Positions 1 to 8,725 of a stretch of DNA of 64,000 nt are shown piece after piece. Below the pieces are notes generated by a model. The model saw nothing but the letters and a program-made list of their open reading frames with translations, did not search any database and had not been told where the DNA came from. A program made the translations under genes and the position numbers. Source of the DNA: Galbibacter marinus (lineage in GTDB: Bacteria; Bacteroidota; Bacteroidia; Flavobacteriales; Flavobacteriaceae); contig NZ_AMSG01000012.1 of assembly GCF_000300875.1 (NCBI RefSeq), positions 1 through 64,000 on the forward strand. Reading direction: 5' to 3'. Every line of letters begins with the position of its first letter. The first letter of the stretch is position 1.

Positions 1-121
1 GACGAAGAACCAAATCGAACCGAAGTATCCAAACCTTGTCCCGTCCTAAAAAAACTTTACAGTTTTTACTGTTAATCGTATCTTCTAATTTACACCTTTT
101 TATTATAATCCTTAATAAAGT

Positions 122-1036
122 TTACAATCTTTTTAATGAATGATTTGGGTCATGAGGTAAATGGCTCGTTTTCATTGATTTCTTATAATTCTTCCAACGT
201 TTTTTTAGAGGTTCTTTCATATAATGAGCTACCTCAGGTGTGTGATAATCAATGCTTCCGTGAGGGCGCTTAGTGTTATATACATGTATATCTTTTGAAA
301 TTGCCTTATAAGCGTCTTTGTGATTTTTGTATATCTGATTTTTCTTAAACTCATTTTTAATAATACCATTAACTCGTTCTGCCATGCTATTATCACAGGG
401 GTTACTATCCTCAGTCATACTTATAGCTATGTTTTCGTTTACTAGGAGTTCTACATATCTTCTAGAACAATATTGCACACCTCTATCCGAGTGATGAATA
501 AGAAAGAAGCTAGTATGGTAACTTCGGTTTGCAATAGCCATCTTCAGAGCTGCGATTGGCCCATCAGCTTCCAAAGAAGTATCAAGCGAGTACCCCATTA
601 TTTTCTTTGAATAAGCATCCATAATAAGGCTTAAATAATTAAACCCTTGAAGAGTCTGAACGTAGGTAATATCACTTACCCAGAGCTGCTCACTGCCGGT
701 AAGTATGATCTCCTTGATAAGATTAGGATACTTCTTTAGCCAGTGATGAGAATTAGTTGTGTAAACTTTTTTATGACGTCGTCGAACAAGTAATCCGTGG
801 AACCGCAGTAAGTTAAAGAGCTGATCTCTTCCCATTTTGATGTTGTGATCTTGCATCTTTGGTGTAAGTAAATGTAATAATTTACGAGTACCGATAAAAG
901 GCATATCTTCTCTTATTTCTTTTACTAGCACCAGTACAATTGAATGGATAAATGTAGTTGATTCACTTCGATGAAGCGATTGGTAATAAGCTTGTCGAGT
1001 TTTGCCAAACAGCCCACAGAGCCTCTCTAGACCCAT
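122..1036 (-). CDS. IS3-family transposase OrfB (DDE integrase core)
   Basis: This 304-residue frame is the catalytic half of an IS3 transposase. It shows an N-terminal HTH_21-like segment (about 35-95) and then an rve integrase core. The DDE residues are visible as WVSDITYV (first Asp), HHSDRGVQYCS (second Asp) and DNSMAERVNGIIKNEF (the Glu). Its ATG is 17 bases past the orfA stop. The frame also stays open upstream through the orfA end to an A6G slippery heptamer. The working protein is therefore most likely an OrfAB fusion made by -1 frameshifting rather than a product of this ATG. It cuts and joins the element ends. No internal damage is seen, so the copy may be active. Confidence 0.9.
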   Translation of the reverse strand: MGLERLCGLFGKTRQAYYQSLHRSESTTFIHSIVLVLVKEIREDMPFIGTRKLLHLLTPKMQDHNIKMGRDQLFNLLRFHGLLVRRRHKKVYTTNSHHWLKKYPNLIKEIILTGSEQLWVSDITYVQTLQGFNYLSLIMDAYSKKIMGYSLDTSLEADGPIAALKMAIANRSYHTSFFLIHHSDRGVQYCSRRYVELLVNENIAISMTEDSNPCDNSMAERVNGIIKNEFKKNQIYKNHKDAYKAISKDIHVYNTKRPHGSIDYHTPEVAHYMKEPLKKRWKNYKKSMKTSHLPHDPNHSLKRL

Positions 1037-1053
1037 CTGGGGATGCTCCTGCT

Positions 1054-1455
1054 TCAGTCTTTTAACTGTTTGGCACCAAACTTTTTTGAGATCTTAATTT
1101 TTAATTGCTCTTCACTAACTTCAATTAAGGTCTCTAGCCCTTTAACCTTAAGTTTTGCATTTTCTAGCTCTTTTGATAAGTATCGAACTTGCTGAGAGAG
1201 CTCACGGATTTTAGTTTTTTCATCCATATTCTCAATAGCATTATTGGCTATTTCCAAAGGTCTTAAGTTACGCAAAGAAAACTGAACAATCCATTTAGCA
1301 ATGTTGTTTCTACTGATACCATACTTCCGAGCGGCGGCTCTATGCCCAATAAGCCCTAAGTTGATTTCCTGGACAATTTTTCTTTTTTCGTCTTCTGATA
1401 GACGGGCATAAGGTTTTCTCTCAGATATTGGTTTGTGTGATGCCGTTTTTTTCAT
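1054..1455 (-). CDS. IS3-family OrfA, helix-turn-helix protein
   Basis: This 133-residue protein has an HTH_Tnp_1-like DNA-binding domain (about 18-60, with RAAARKYGISRNNIAKWI as the recognition region). A charged coiled coil follows (about 75-120), of the leucine-zipper kind used for multimerisation in IS3 OrfA proteins. It should bind the terminal repeats and, when fused to OrfB by frameshifting, target the transposase. Codons 124-125 (AAA AAG) form the slippery site. The gene starts just inside the right terminal repeat. Confidence 0.85.
   Translation of the reverse strand: MKKTASHKPISERKPYARLSEDEKRKIVQEINLGLIGHRAAARKYGISRNNIAKWIVQFSLRNLRPLEIANNAIENMDEKTKIRELSQQVRYLSKELENAKLKVKGLETLIEVSEEQLKIKISKKFGAKQLKD
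1081..1087 (-). promoter_or_regulatory. Programmed -1 ribosomal frameshift site (A AAA AAG) of the IS3 element
   Basis: The heptamer AAAAAAG lies at orfA codons 124-125 in the exact X XXY YYZ phase. A -1 slip there reads on without a stop for 15 codons and joins the orfB frame at its ATG. This matches the known way IS3 elements make the OrfAB transposase. Confidence 0.8.
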
Positions 1456-1492
1456 AATAAGTAGCTTTTAAGTGTAAAGCTATTCTAGGACA

Positions 1493-1894
1493 AGACACCT
1501 TACTGCTTTTGCGCCATTGAAGGTAATGGTAGCAAAACTGACTGTATTCATAGTAATCATTGTGGACTTCTCTATATTCCTCCCATAGCAACTGTAAGGT
1601 AACACCAACCCTTTTGAGCTCTTTTTCAAAGTAAGGAAAAAGCTTTACTAAGGCTTCATGTCGAGGATTTTGCGTTTTCTTTCTGATATTAATCAGATCA
1701 ATGAGTTCACTATCCGTCATACTAGAAATTCCAGAAATAGGAACTCCACTGTTCTTAAAACCAGCAATATACTGACCTGCGGATGTTCTTCCAATGCCAA
1801 CAACCTGAGCTGATTTTCGGCCACTGAGACCTTGTTCAAAATATAATCGTAATAATTCGCGTACTTCTCTCATACCTATCGGATTGTTAGCCAT
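1493..1894 (-). pseudogene. istA: IS21-family IstA, N-terminal fragment cut by the IS3 element
   Basis: From its ATG at 1894 the frame encodes about 134 residues typical of the start of Bacteroidota IstA transposases. It has a MREVRELLRLYFEQGLSGRK helix-turn-helix region and then the LWEEYREVH ... YSQFCYHYLQWR segment that precedes the DDE core. The frame then runs into the IS3 end and stops at 1421 after foreign residues. The catalytic core and the istB partner are absent from the window. The gene is dead as it stands and marks an older IS21 insertion. Confidence 0.75.
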
Positions 1895-1950
1895 TATCCT
1901 TGTTTTTAAAAGTTAATGGCATAAAGATGAGAAAAGTGTCCATTTTGCTA

Positions 1951-2056
1951 CGGAATGACTGACCGCTTTGCCCCGGAATGGGCGTCCGCTTTAAAACGGA
2001 ATGGGTGACCGCCTTCTAGCGGAATGGGTGTCCGTTTTCACCGGATTGTGCACAAT
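1951..2056 (-). repeat. Terminal repeat ladder of the IS21-family element
   Basis: The motif CGGAATG with a following TGnCCG recurs at 1951, 1974, 1997 and 2020, exactly 23 bp apart. A degenerate copy (CGGATTG) follows at 2042. Such ladders of transposase-binding repeats are characteristic of IS21-family ends. The outer end is probably at the TGTGCACA-like sequence near 2048-2054. The DNA from there to 2316 has no gene that I can support. Confidence 0.65.
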
Positions 2057-2316
2057 GATTTTTGAACGTTGGTAAAAATACTAGTTTTGGTAATGGAGCG
2101 TCTGTCCGATAGGCAGGTGCGGAATGGACATAACGAGTCGTGTTGGGAACTAGAAGCTCTTATATTTGGGTGAATGTAGTTTTTTGCTGAATGAAAATTT
2201 CATACCAATAGGCGAAAAATTGCTTTTTGACTTCTTTACCCACAAACAAGATATCGTTATAAAATTTTTTTCTATTTCTAATAGGGTTTTTAGAACTGGT
2301 TTAATTAAAATTTATG

Positions 2317-3414
2317 TTAAACAAATGCCTCTAATAATTTAGAAATTTCTAATAATCGGATTTGATATTCGGATTCGGCACTTAAATATTTATTGTTGTA
2401 ATAATTGATATGACTTGCATAATCATTAGAATCTTTAATGAGCTTTTCTGTTTGTCTTAAAAATTCTTGAGAACTCGTAAGTAATTTGTTGAATTCTGGG
2501 AGAAGAATGTGATCGCTATTATACCTTTGCATAATTCCTTCGAATAATGGCCCAACAATGTCCATTCTGAATTCCATCAATCCAGTTGAAATTTCTTCTG
2601 GGTCAACACCATCCTCTAATTTTTTTTTCCTTTCATCTGTTATTACAATTGTTCTTTCTTTGAAGTCATTAACAATTATAAAGTATGGATTTTCAAGCAA
2701 TAAAGAATGATGCGCTGTGTGGGCTGTAAGAAGACCATTCCTAACATTGGAAACTTCATCTATTAAAGCATCAAGGGTGATGGCTATTTCAGAACTGTGC
2801 TTATATTTCTTATTGAGATGTATTTGATGCTTATCTGTTACTTCCTTTGTTGATTTATCATAGAAATCTGCAATTTTATATAAGTCTACATAAGCTTTCT
2901 TCCAATCACTCCCAGGTTTGAACTCTCTAAATGCTTTATAAATATTTTGTTTGTCTACATCTAAAATTAATTTAGGAAAGGTATTAGGATAGAAAGACAT
3001 TCTATTCATCTCTGTTGGATGTTTAATTTCTTCATTTGAGTAATCAGTAGCTTTTTTTGATTGATTGATATTGCTTTTATATAACTTATCAATATAGACT
3101 TGTATAAAACCCAAGCTATCTTTTAATTCCTGTATTCTTGAAGCTTCTTTTTCTTCAATTTCTAATGTTTTTTGTCTACGCTGATAAATTAAGTCAAGTA
3201 TTACAAATAATATTGCGATAAAAGATAATATAGACCCCAATAAACCACCATATGCAGATATAATATTATCTCTTTTAGAGAAATCAAAATTTAAGAATTC
3301 CCAATTTTGAGTTTCATTTGCAGCATCAAATGATAATATTATTAAAAAGGTAAAAATTATGAATATGAATCCAAGTGTTAGACCTAATACCCATCTGTAT
3401 AATTTTCTACTCAT
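2317..3414 (-). CDS. Two-helix membrane protein, third gene of a putative defence operon
   Basis: I do not recognise the family of this 365-residue protein. Two hydrophobic segments are clear: about 9-30 (LGLTLGFIFIIFTFLIILSF) and about 53-74 (AYGGLLGSILSFIAILFVIL). The loop between them is short and polar, and the remaining 290 residues are charged and mostly helical, with a coiled-coil stretch after the second helix. Residues 75-365 would sit in the cytoplasm if the loop is periplasmic. It is the last gene after the STAND NTPase, 72 bp downstream on the same strand, so it is probably co-transcribed. The layout (two N-terminal helices plus a helical domain) resembles putative AbiC-type phage-abortive-infection membrane proteins, but I see no motif that proves it. 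A membrane effector or anchor for the operon is an inference. Confidence 0.7.
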   Translation of the reverse strand: MSRKLYRWVLGLTLGFIFIIFTFLIILSFDAANETQNWEFLNFDFSKRDNIISAYGGLLGSILSFIAILFVILDLIYQRRQKTLEIEEKEASRIQELKDSLGFIQVYIDKLYKSNINQSKKATDYSNEEIKHPTEMNRMSFYPNTFPKLILDVDKQNIYKAFREFKPGSDWKKAYVDLYKIADFYDKSTKEVTDKHQIHLNKKYKHSSEIAITLDALIDEVSNVRNGLLTAHTAHHSLLLENPYFIIVNDFKERTIVITDERKKKLEDGVDPEEISTGLMEFRMDIVGPLFEGIMQRYNSDHILLPEFNKLLTSSQEFLRQTEKLIKDSNDYASHINYYNNKYLSAESEYQIRLLEISKLLEAFV

Positions 3415-3486
3415 AATAAATAAACTTTATATTAATTTGACTGTTTTGAGAGCTTCTTATTTAAATTATCAAAAATCAATATGCAT

Positions 3487-6400
3487 TTAGTACGAATCAA
3501 CATCCTTAATGATTTGATAAGCCGACGAATCTCTATAGTCTTCATTTTGAAGCATATCATCAAAAACATCCATAGCACCTTCTAATATTTCATTCGCTTT
3601 ATTATATTCTCTCATTGCGTTATATGAATTGACAATTACTTGCAAGGGTTCATTTTTAAGCATTCTTTGTGTAATATCTGGTGAATAATGATTTTTATAA
3701 CTACTCGCAAGGACAATACAATCTTCAGGATGATTATTCGAGGACTTCAATAGAAGCAAATAGAATGGATGCTCTCTATATTTTCCAACATTTGAATGAA
3801 CATATTTATATAAAAAATCTTTAAGTTCAGAAAACAAATGAGGCTTTATGTGAAAAAATGCTTGATTATAAATTTCTCCTACTTCTTTGTCTTCGTTATC
3901 AAAAAATCTTTGGACTAGTGTTAATGCCTCTTCAATTTTTATTTCATGTTCAATGAATTCAAATGCAGTCCTTACAACAGTATTGGGTTTGTTGTATACT
4001 AAAAATTCTTCTATTAAAGATTCTGCACCCTCATAACTTCTACAATAAGCGATTGTAATTAATTTACCAATTTCCGTACTAGATTCTTCTACTTTAATTG
4101 CATTTTCAAAAAATGAAATTAATCTCTCAAAATTATGATTTATTAAATACTGTAATGGATTAATTGAAACTTTCAAAATATCTGGATGAAAATCATTAGA
4201 TAGTTCTAAAAACAATTCCATTACTCGGTCTTTGCCATGCTGTAAAAGAGATTGCATTTTGTATATGGCTGCAGCTCTGGTCGATGGTTTAGAATTATCG
4301 ACAAGAGTTTTTAGAGAATTGCAAATAAAATCAAAGTACTCTTCCGAAAAGGAGCAATCTATCAGAGCACTTGCAGCAGCACCACGCACTGAATTAATAC
4401 CAGCCGCTAAACTATCTTTTAAATCATCTCTTCCTTCATCACCTGTTAAAATGTTATGTTCAAGAAACCTTAAAATACTATCATCAATCCTTTTATGCTC
4501 TGAAAAATATCTTGTTATCCAGATAAGGTATAAAGTGTTCTCTTTTTCAAATATTCTGCTCTCTATAGTTTTACAGAATAATTTTATTAAAACTTCATTT
4601 GAAACCTTACCTTCTACCAAGCCTTCTAAAGCTTTTACGATGTAAGTGTTAGAAATCTCTGAATCTTCAATTATTTCGTCGATAAAATCCAAAAAATGAG
4701 AAGGGTTTTGAGATACTATATCTGCAAATCTTCTTCCATGTTCATATTCTGAAGGCTGGCTCCACCTATCAAAGTTCTTATTATTTGAATTATACTTTTT
4801 AAAACTCTTCCTCCAATTTTCTAAAGTGAATTTATCATATCTCGCGTTTAAAGGGTCTCTATTAACATGTACAACTATCCCTTCTGGCTCTTTGTTTTCT
4901 ATTTCTCCAAATTTACGCTTTAGTTCCTGATATTCCTTAAGCAGTTTTTTATCTACCGTTTTATTCGTTTTTACAACCGAGGTCAACAATTCAAATTTAC
5001 CTACACCATAAAACTTGTTCTTTTTTATTGTACCATCTTCGTTTTTAAAAACTCTTAATTCGTGGGGCTTATAGAATTTAGATATGACTTCTTCATTTAT
5101 ATTCTTCTTTTGTTTACCATCGAGCATAGAATAGGTCTTACCAAAAATCTCTAATATCATAAAGTTGAGATATTGATTAAGACTGTAAACTTCATTAAAC
5201 TTTTCAAGATTTGAAAAGAACAAATAGGATTGCTCTTTAAAATTTTTAGGGTACTTAAAAATAATACTAAATGCTATAATTATTTCTGTAATATAATTAG
5301 AGCCTAAATATTCACAAACTTCATTCTTTACGAATTCAGGATTGGTCTTATATTTATCCTCTAAATATTTCTGAAGTTTATCTATTTGGTCGTAATGCTT
5401 GTGGAGGTTTATGTTTTTTCTATCATACAAAAGATAAGCAGAATCTGATATAATTGTTCCTCTGCTCTCAAAACTGCGTTTGGTTATAATTTCTTTTATT
5501 ATAGTCTTTACAAGTTGATAAGCAATATCTGGGTGCTTTTCCCAAAAGTCATCATAGACCTGACTAGCGTGATTTCTTGAGTAAAAAAAGTTCGTTTCAT
5601 CATTGATATCCGTTCCTTTTTTAATGTCAAGATTAGTCAATATCTGATTCTTTACCCAATCAGGAAAATGTAGAATAGTGTTCTCAAGTACTCTATAATA
5701 CCAATACTCCTTTTTATATTCTGGCTTACGCTTAAGAACATTTTCAATTAATTCAATAGCAAGGGTGTTTCTAACTTCACTTACACGCCATAAGTAATCA
5801 ATTACCAACTCATCCTTGATAGTAGAGTCTTTTAAAGTTTTATAATATTCCAGCAAACTCTTTCCCTCATCAACATAAATAAAACGTCTAAAAACATCTA
5901 CGATTTGCCTTTGACGTTCCAATATATCCGTTTCTAATTCTTCTCTAAAAATTTCATTATTTATAAAAAAATATAACCAACCCTCACCTAGATAAAGAGA
6001 TAGAAAAGTATTCCTTAATTTTTGATTTGGTAAAATAACATTTTTTACTTTTTCCTTTTCTAAAGCCAAAGGCTGCTGTTGAAATGCTATTAGTTGAAGC
6101 ACTAATAATTTGATATGAAATCTTATCTCATCATTTATAATTAGTTCTTGAATATCTTTAAAATACTGTTCTTCATCAACACTTCTTCTGTAATTAAGAA
6201 TTTGTTTAATTTTTGAACGAATAAATAACCCTTGATGTCTTCTTAAAATATCATTGGTTAGGTTTTTGTTCTCGTTTGTAAAATTTCTTGCAAAAGAATA
6301 ATCAAAAAAAGACTGATGAAAAAATTCAATTTTATTAGTTGTATTGATAATACCTTCTGTCCTCAAATAATTTATTTCGTTTGAATAGCTATCCTCAAAT

Positions 6401-7974
6401 AATCTTTGGTCAACATTTATCTGTTGCACTTCGTACATTTTGGAGGCGAGTTCAAATACTAATTTTGAAACTTTGTTATAGTCAACTTTCAGTTTATTGA
6501 GACCTTTATTGTCAATAATTTTATGACTCCATAATACGGAATATAAATCTTGTAGACTTTTTATTTCATCTGTATGTAAGTCAGAAGTATATACTTTGAG
6601 AAATACATCTAAATGTAATGGTACTGCTAATAAGTTTATAAAAGCATCGGTAAACTGACTAATATTTTCAACACCAGATTGTTTCAATATATTCAGCAGT
6701 GTTTCTTTATTTAGTTGCTTTATAATAAAACTTCTCTTCCCTTTATAGTTTGAAATAATTGGGTCATAGTTCAAATCGTAAATTCGAGTTGAAATAATGA
6801 TTTTTATTTTTGGATGACCAATAAACTTTTGAATTAGACTATCATAAAACTTTAGTGGTTTTAGGTCTGAAGACAATGCTTGAGAAAGTGCATCAATTTG
6901 GTCAATTAATAAAACACCTTGTTCTTCTGTATCAATCAATCGATTTAAAAAGTCTTTAAAACCAACTTCCAAGTCAAACTCGTCTTCTAACTCTTTTGAA
7001 GAATTAAACGTTAGCCTATCTGCTTTTAGTGAGACCACAGGTATTTTCGCTTTTTCCAATTTATCATATAATTGTGAAATTACCACGGATTTGCCCATGC
7101 CGGCATCTCCCGCGACTACAGCAATATTTGTTTCGTTCTCTTTGAGTTTTTTCTCAATCCATTTATAAATTTCACTTACTTCAGACCTTACAATCTTTAA
7201 CTTTTCATTTTCACCAAAATGGGTTTTAATTCTTTTTATATCATAAGATATCTGTTTAGCCGTTGATTGAAGTTCTGAACTTGATAGTTTAAAATTTCTT
7301 TCCTTGCTTTTATCATTATCTTGATTACTCTCATTTGGTGATTCTGGCATTAATGATATCGTAGAAAAATATCTGTTAATGACATCAACATTTGACCTAA
7401 CAATATGGTCTAAATCAACTGCATTTAGAGAGGTTACATTTAATTGATTTAATAAGTCTTCAATTTCTGGCTGAACCTCTACAAGCTCTATATCTTGAAG
7501 ATTAGCTGAATTTAATTCTTTTTCAATCAGTGATTTAATATTTATATACTTCCATTGGTTCTTGAAATCAGCTAATAAAAGTTTAGTATCTTGAGTGAAA
7601 TCTTTTGAAGCGACAATGTAATAGGTAAAAGTTTGTATATCATTAATCAATGAAGAAGATGATGACGTGCCTTTTTTAATTTCAGAAAGGTGATGTAAAA
7701 GCAGCTTTATGATTTCTGACAGAATAATTTTTTGCCCTATGTTTTTCCCATACTTTTTACATTGGATGACCCCATTTATTTTACCACCTAAAAAAAGCAT
7801 TATGTCAGCTCCTTTTTCACCTACACCTGATGAAAGCACTACCTTATCATAAATGCCCTCGAAAAAGCCTTTTTTGAGCTGTTCATTAAAATAATGATAT
7901 ACCACCTCTTCAAACTCCCTATGAGTTAACGTGTTAAAATCTAGTGGTCTATTACTATAAACTTCTTGTCTCAT
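3487..7974 (-). CDS. Avs-like STAND/NACHT NTPase with N-terminal Mrr-like nuclease
   Basis: This 1495-residue protein has three parts. Residues 10-165 look like an Mrr-type PD-(D/E)XK nuclease: FEEVVYHYF, then GEKGADIML (Asp57), then GVIQCKKY (Gln71, Lys73). Residues about 245-560 are a P-loop STAND/NACHT-like NTPase, with Walker A GDAGMGKS (289-296), Walker B VLLIDQIDAL (354-363) and a sensor-like IIISTR (393-398). The rest is helical, with HEAT/ARM-like repeats (for example RGAAASALIDCS and STRAAAIYKMQSL near 1230-1290), suited to ligand sensing. This order matches Avs-type antiviral STAND proteins, most like the nuclease-bearing Avs4 kind. In that class phage protein binding triggers oligomerisation and DNA cutting. 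It begins 5 bp after the preceding nuclease-like gene. Similarity to a named Avs type cannot be proved without a search. Confidence 0.8.
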   Translation of the reverse strand: MRQEVYSNRPLDFNTLTHREFEEVVYHYFNEQLKKGFFEGIYDKVVLSSGVGEKGADIMLFLGGKINGVIQCKKYGKNIGQKIILSEIIKLLLHHLSEIKKGTSSSSSLINDIQTFTYYIVASKDFTQDTKLLLADFKNQWKYINIKSLIEKELNSANLQDIELVEVQPEIEDLLNQLNVTSLNAVDLDHIVRSNVDVINRYFSTISLMPESPNESNQDNDKSKERNFKLSSSELQSTAKQISYDIKRIKTHFGENEKLKIVRSEVSEIYKWIEKKLKENETNIAVVAGDAGMGKSVVISQLYDKLEKAKIPVVSLKADRLTFNSSKELEDEFDLEVGFKDFLNRLIDTEEQGVLLIDQIDALSQALSSDLKPLKFYDSLIQKFIGHPKIKIIISTRIYDLNYDPIISNYKGKRSFIIKQLNKETLLNILKQSGVENISQFTDAFINLLAVPLHLDVFLKVYTSDLHTDEIKSLQDLYSVLWSHKIIDNKGLNKLKVDYNKVSKLVFELASKMYEVQQINVDQRLFEDSYSNEINYLRTEGIINTTNKIEFFHQSFFDYSFARNFTNENKNLTNDILRRHQGLFIRSKIKQILNYRRSVDEEQYFKDIQELIINDEIRFHIKLLVLQLIAFQQQPLALEKEKVKNVILPNQKLRNTFLSLYLGEGWLYFFINNEIFREELETDILERQRQIVDVFRRFIYVDEGKSLLEYYKTLKDSTIKDELVIDYLWRVSEVRNTLAIELIENVLKRKPEYKKEYWYYRVLENTILHFPDWVKNQILTNLDIKKGTDINDETNFFYSRNHASQVYDDFWEKHPDIAYQLVKTIIKEIITKRSFESRGTIISDSAYLLYDRKNINLHKHYDQIDKLQKYLEDKYKTNPEFVKNEVCEYLGSNYITEIIIAFSIIFKYPKNFKEQSYLFFSNLEKFNEVYSLNQYLNFMILEIFGKTYSMLDGKQKKNINEEVISKFYKPHELRVFKNEDGTIKKNKFYGVGKFELLTSVVKTNKTVDKKLLKEYQELKRKFGEIENKEPEGIVVHVNRDPLNARYDKFTLENWRKSFKKYNSNNKNFDRWSQPSEYEHGRRFADIVSQNPSHFLDFIDEIIEDSEISNTYIVKALEGLVEGKVSNEVLIKLFCKTIESRIFEKENTLYLIWITRYFSEHKRIDDSILRFLEHNILTGDEGRDDLKDSLAAGINSVRGAAASALIDCSFSEEYFDFICNSLKTLVDNSKPSTRAAAIYKMQSLLQHGKDRVMELFLELSNDFHPDILKVSINPLQYLINHNFERLISFFENAIKVEESSTEIGKLITIAYCRSYEGAESLIEEFLVYNKPNTVVRTAFEFIEHEIKIEEALTLVQRFFDNEDKEVGEIYNQAFFHIKPHLFSELKDFLYKYVHSNVGKYREHPFYLLLLKSSNNHPEDCIVLASSYKNHYSPDITQRMLKNEPLQVIVNSYNAMREYNKANEILEGAMDVFDDMLQNEDYRDSSAYQIIKDVDSY

Positions 7975-7979
7975 TTGTT

Positions 7980-8654
7980 TTATTTATTAAAATCAATCAT
8001 ATCCTCATCAAGCCATCTATTAATTTCTGTTTTATCGATTTTAGTTTTATTACTTGAACATTCACCTGCTTTATGATAGAACAAGTTCTTGACTTCATTA
8101 TGGCATCCCATATTTATAAAGCGATGTTTTATTAAATCCTTTATCTCTATAAGCGGTATACATTTCATTTCAATTTTTTTTGCAAAAGCAATTAGCTGAA
8201 AGTCATCGTAACCTAAATATTTTTTTGCCATTTCCCACTGCTCAATAGCATATTCAGAGACTAAAACTGTATAAATATCATTAGGTAATTCCGCATTTCT
8301 TGCACGCATAAATACCTCTGAAAATAAATAACAATTATTTTCAGAAACTAAAACTATTGTGCATTCTGGGTCAGCCTCGTGTTGCTTTTTAAAATCTGAA
8401 AATACACCTTGAGAAAACAGATTGGATTGCTCCCAATGTAACTTCTTCGAAGGTGACCTAAACTTAACACTATGCATTATTTTACCTAATCTAGTTTTTA
8501 CTTTAATATCGTCTACAATTGTTTTATCAGACTTTAAAGCTTCAGGATATATAACATAATCTACTTCAAAAAAAGCATGAGATATTAGCAGTGCCAAATA
8601 CCAGTTCTGATATGCTATACCTGATTGTGTTGAGCTACCTCCAGAATATGGCAT
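7980..8654 (-). CDS. Small Cap4/DUF4297-like PD-(D/E)XK protein, first gene of the putative defence operon
   Basis: This protein has 224 residues. The N-terminus SGIAYQNWYLALLISHAF, then YPEALKSD, VDDIKVK and SVKFRSP, has the order G-x-x-YQ ... E ... D ... VxK seen in the DUF4297/Cap4 dsDNA-nuclease domain of CBASS effectors. Here it stands alone without the SAVED sensor domain. The C-terminal third is helical and without recognised motifs. The stop is 5 bp before the STAND gene, so the two are surely one transcript and probably one system. It could be a nuclease subunit activated by the STAND partner, or a catalytically weak regulator. The lysine motif SVKFR is slightly off the usual (V/E)xK form, so activity is uncertain. 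Confidence 0.65.
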   Translation of the reverse strand: MPYSGGSSTQSGIAYQNWYLALLISHAFFEVDYVIYPEALKSDKTIVDDIKVKTRLGKIMHSVKFRSPSKKLHWEQSNLFSQGVFSDFKKQHEADPECTIVLVSENNCYLFSEVFMRARNAELPNDIYTVLVSEYAIEQWEMAKKYLGYDDFQLIAFAKKIEMKCIPLIEIKDLIKHRFINMGCHNEVKNLFYHKAGECSSNKTKIDKTEINRWLDEDMIDFNK

Positions 8655-8725
8655 TACTGAAAATGGTTTTTATATGTGTTCAGATTAATCAATAATAAAA
8701 TATGACTTTATGTTAAACGAAAAAA

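Larger units (their letters stand above)
42..1492 (-). mobile_element. IS3-family insertion sequence, complete
   Basis: Two imperfect terminal inverted repeats bound the element. The copies at 42-64 and 1470-1492 (reverse strand) match at 18 of 23 positions and share the cores GTCCTA and CTTTACA. Between them are an orfA with a helix-turn-helix and leucine-zipper-like coiled coil, and an orfB with a DDE integrase core, the standard IS3 layout. The exact outer ends are uncertain by a few bases, and I see no clear target duplication. It has interrupted an IS21-family istA gene on its right side. The 41 bases left of it (1-41) do not read as the continuation of istA, so the target was probably rearranged as well. 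Confidence 0.85.

Noticed and set aside
1951-2048. CRISPR array suspected from the 23-bp periodic repeats
   Set aside because: There are no spacers; the repeats follow each other directly and lie at an istA gene, as in IS21 ends. I saw no other repeat-spacer pattern in the window.
4232-4645. 137-residue plus-strand frame inside the STAND NTPase gene
   Set aside because: It lies antisense within a clear long gene, has no domain or start signal, and its composition follows from the codon pattern of the opposite strand.
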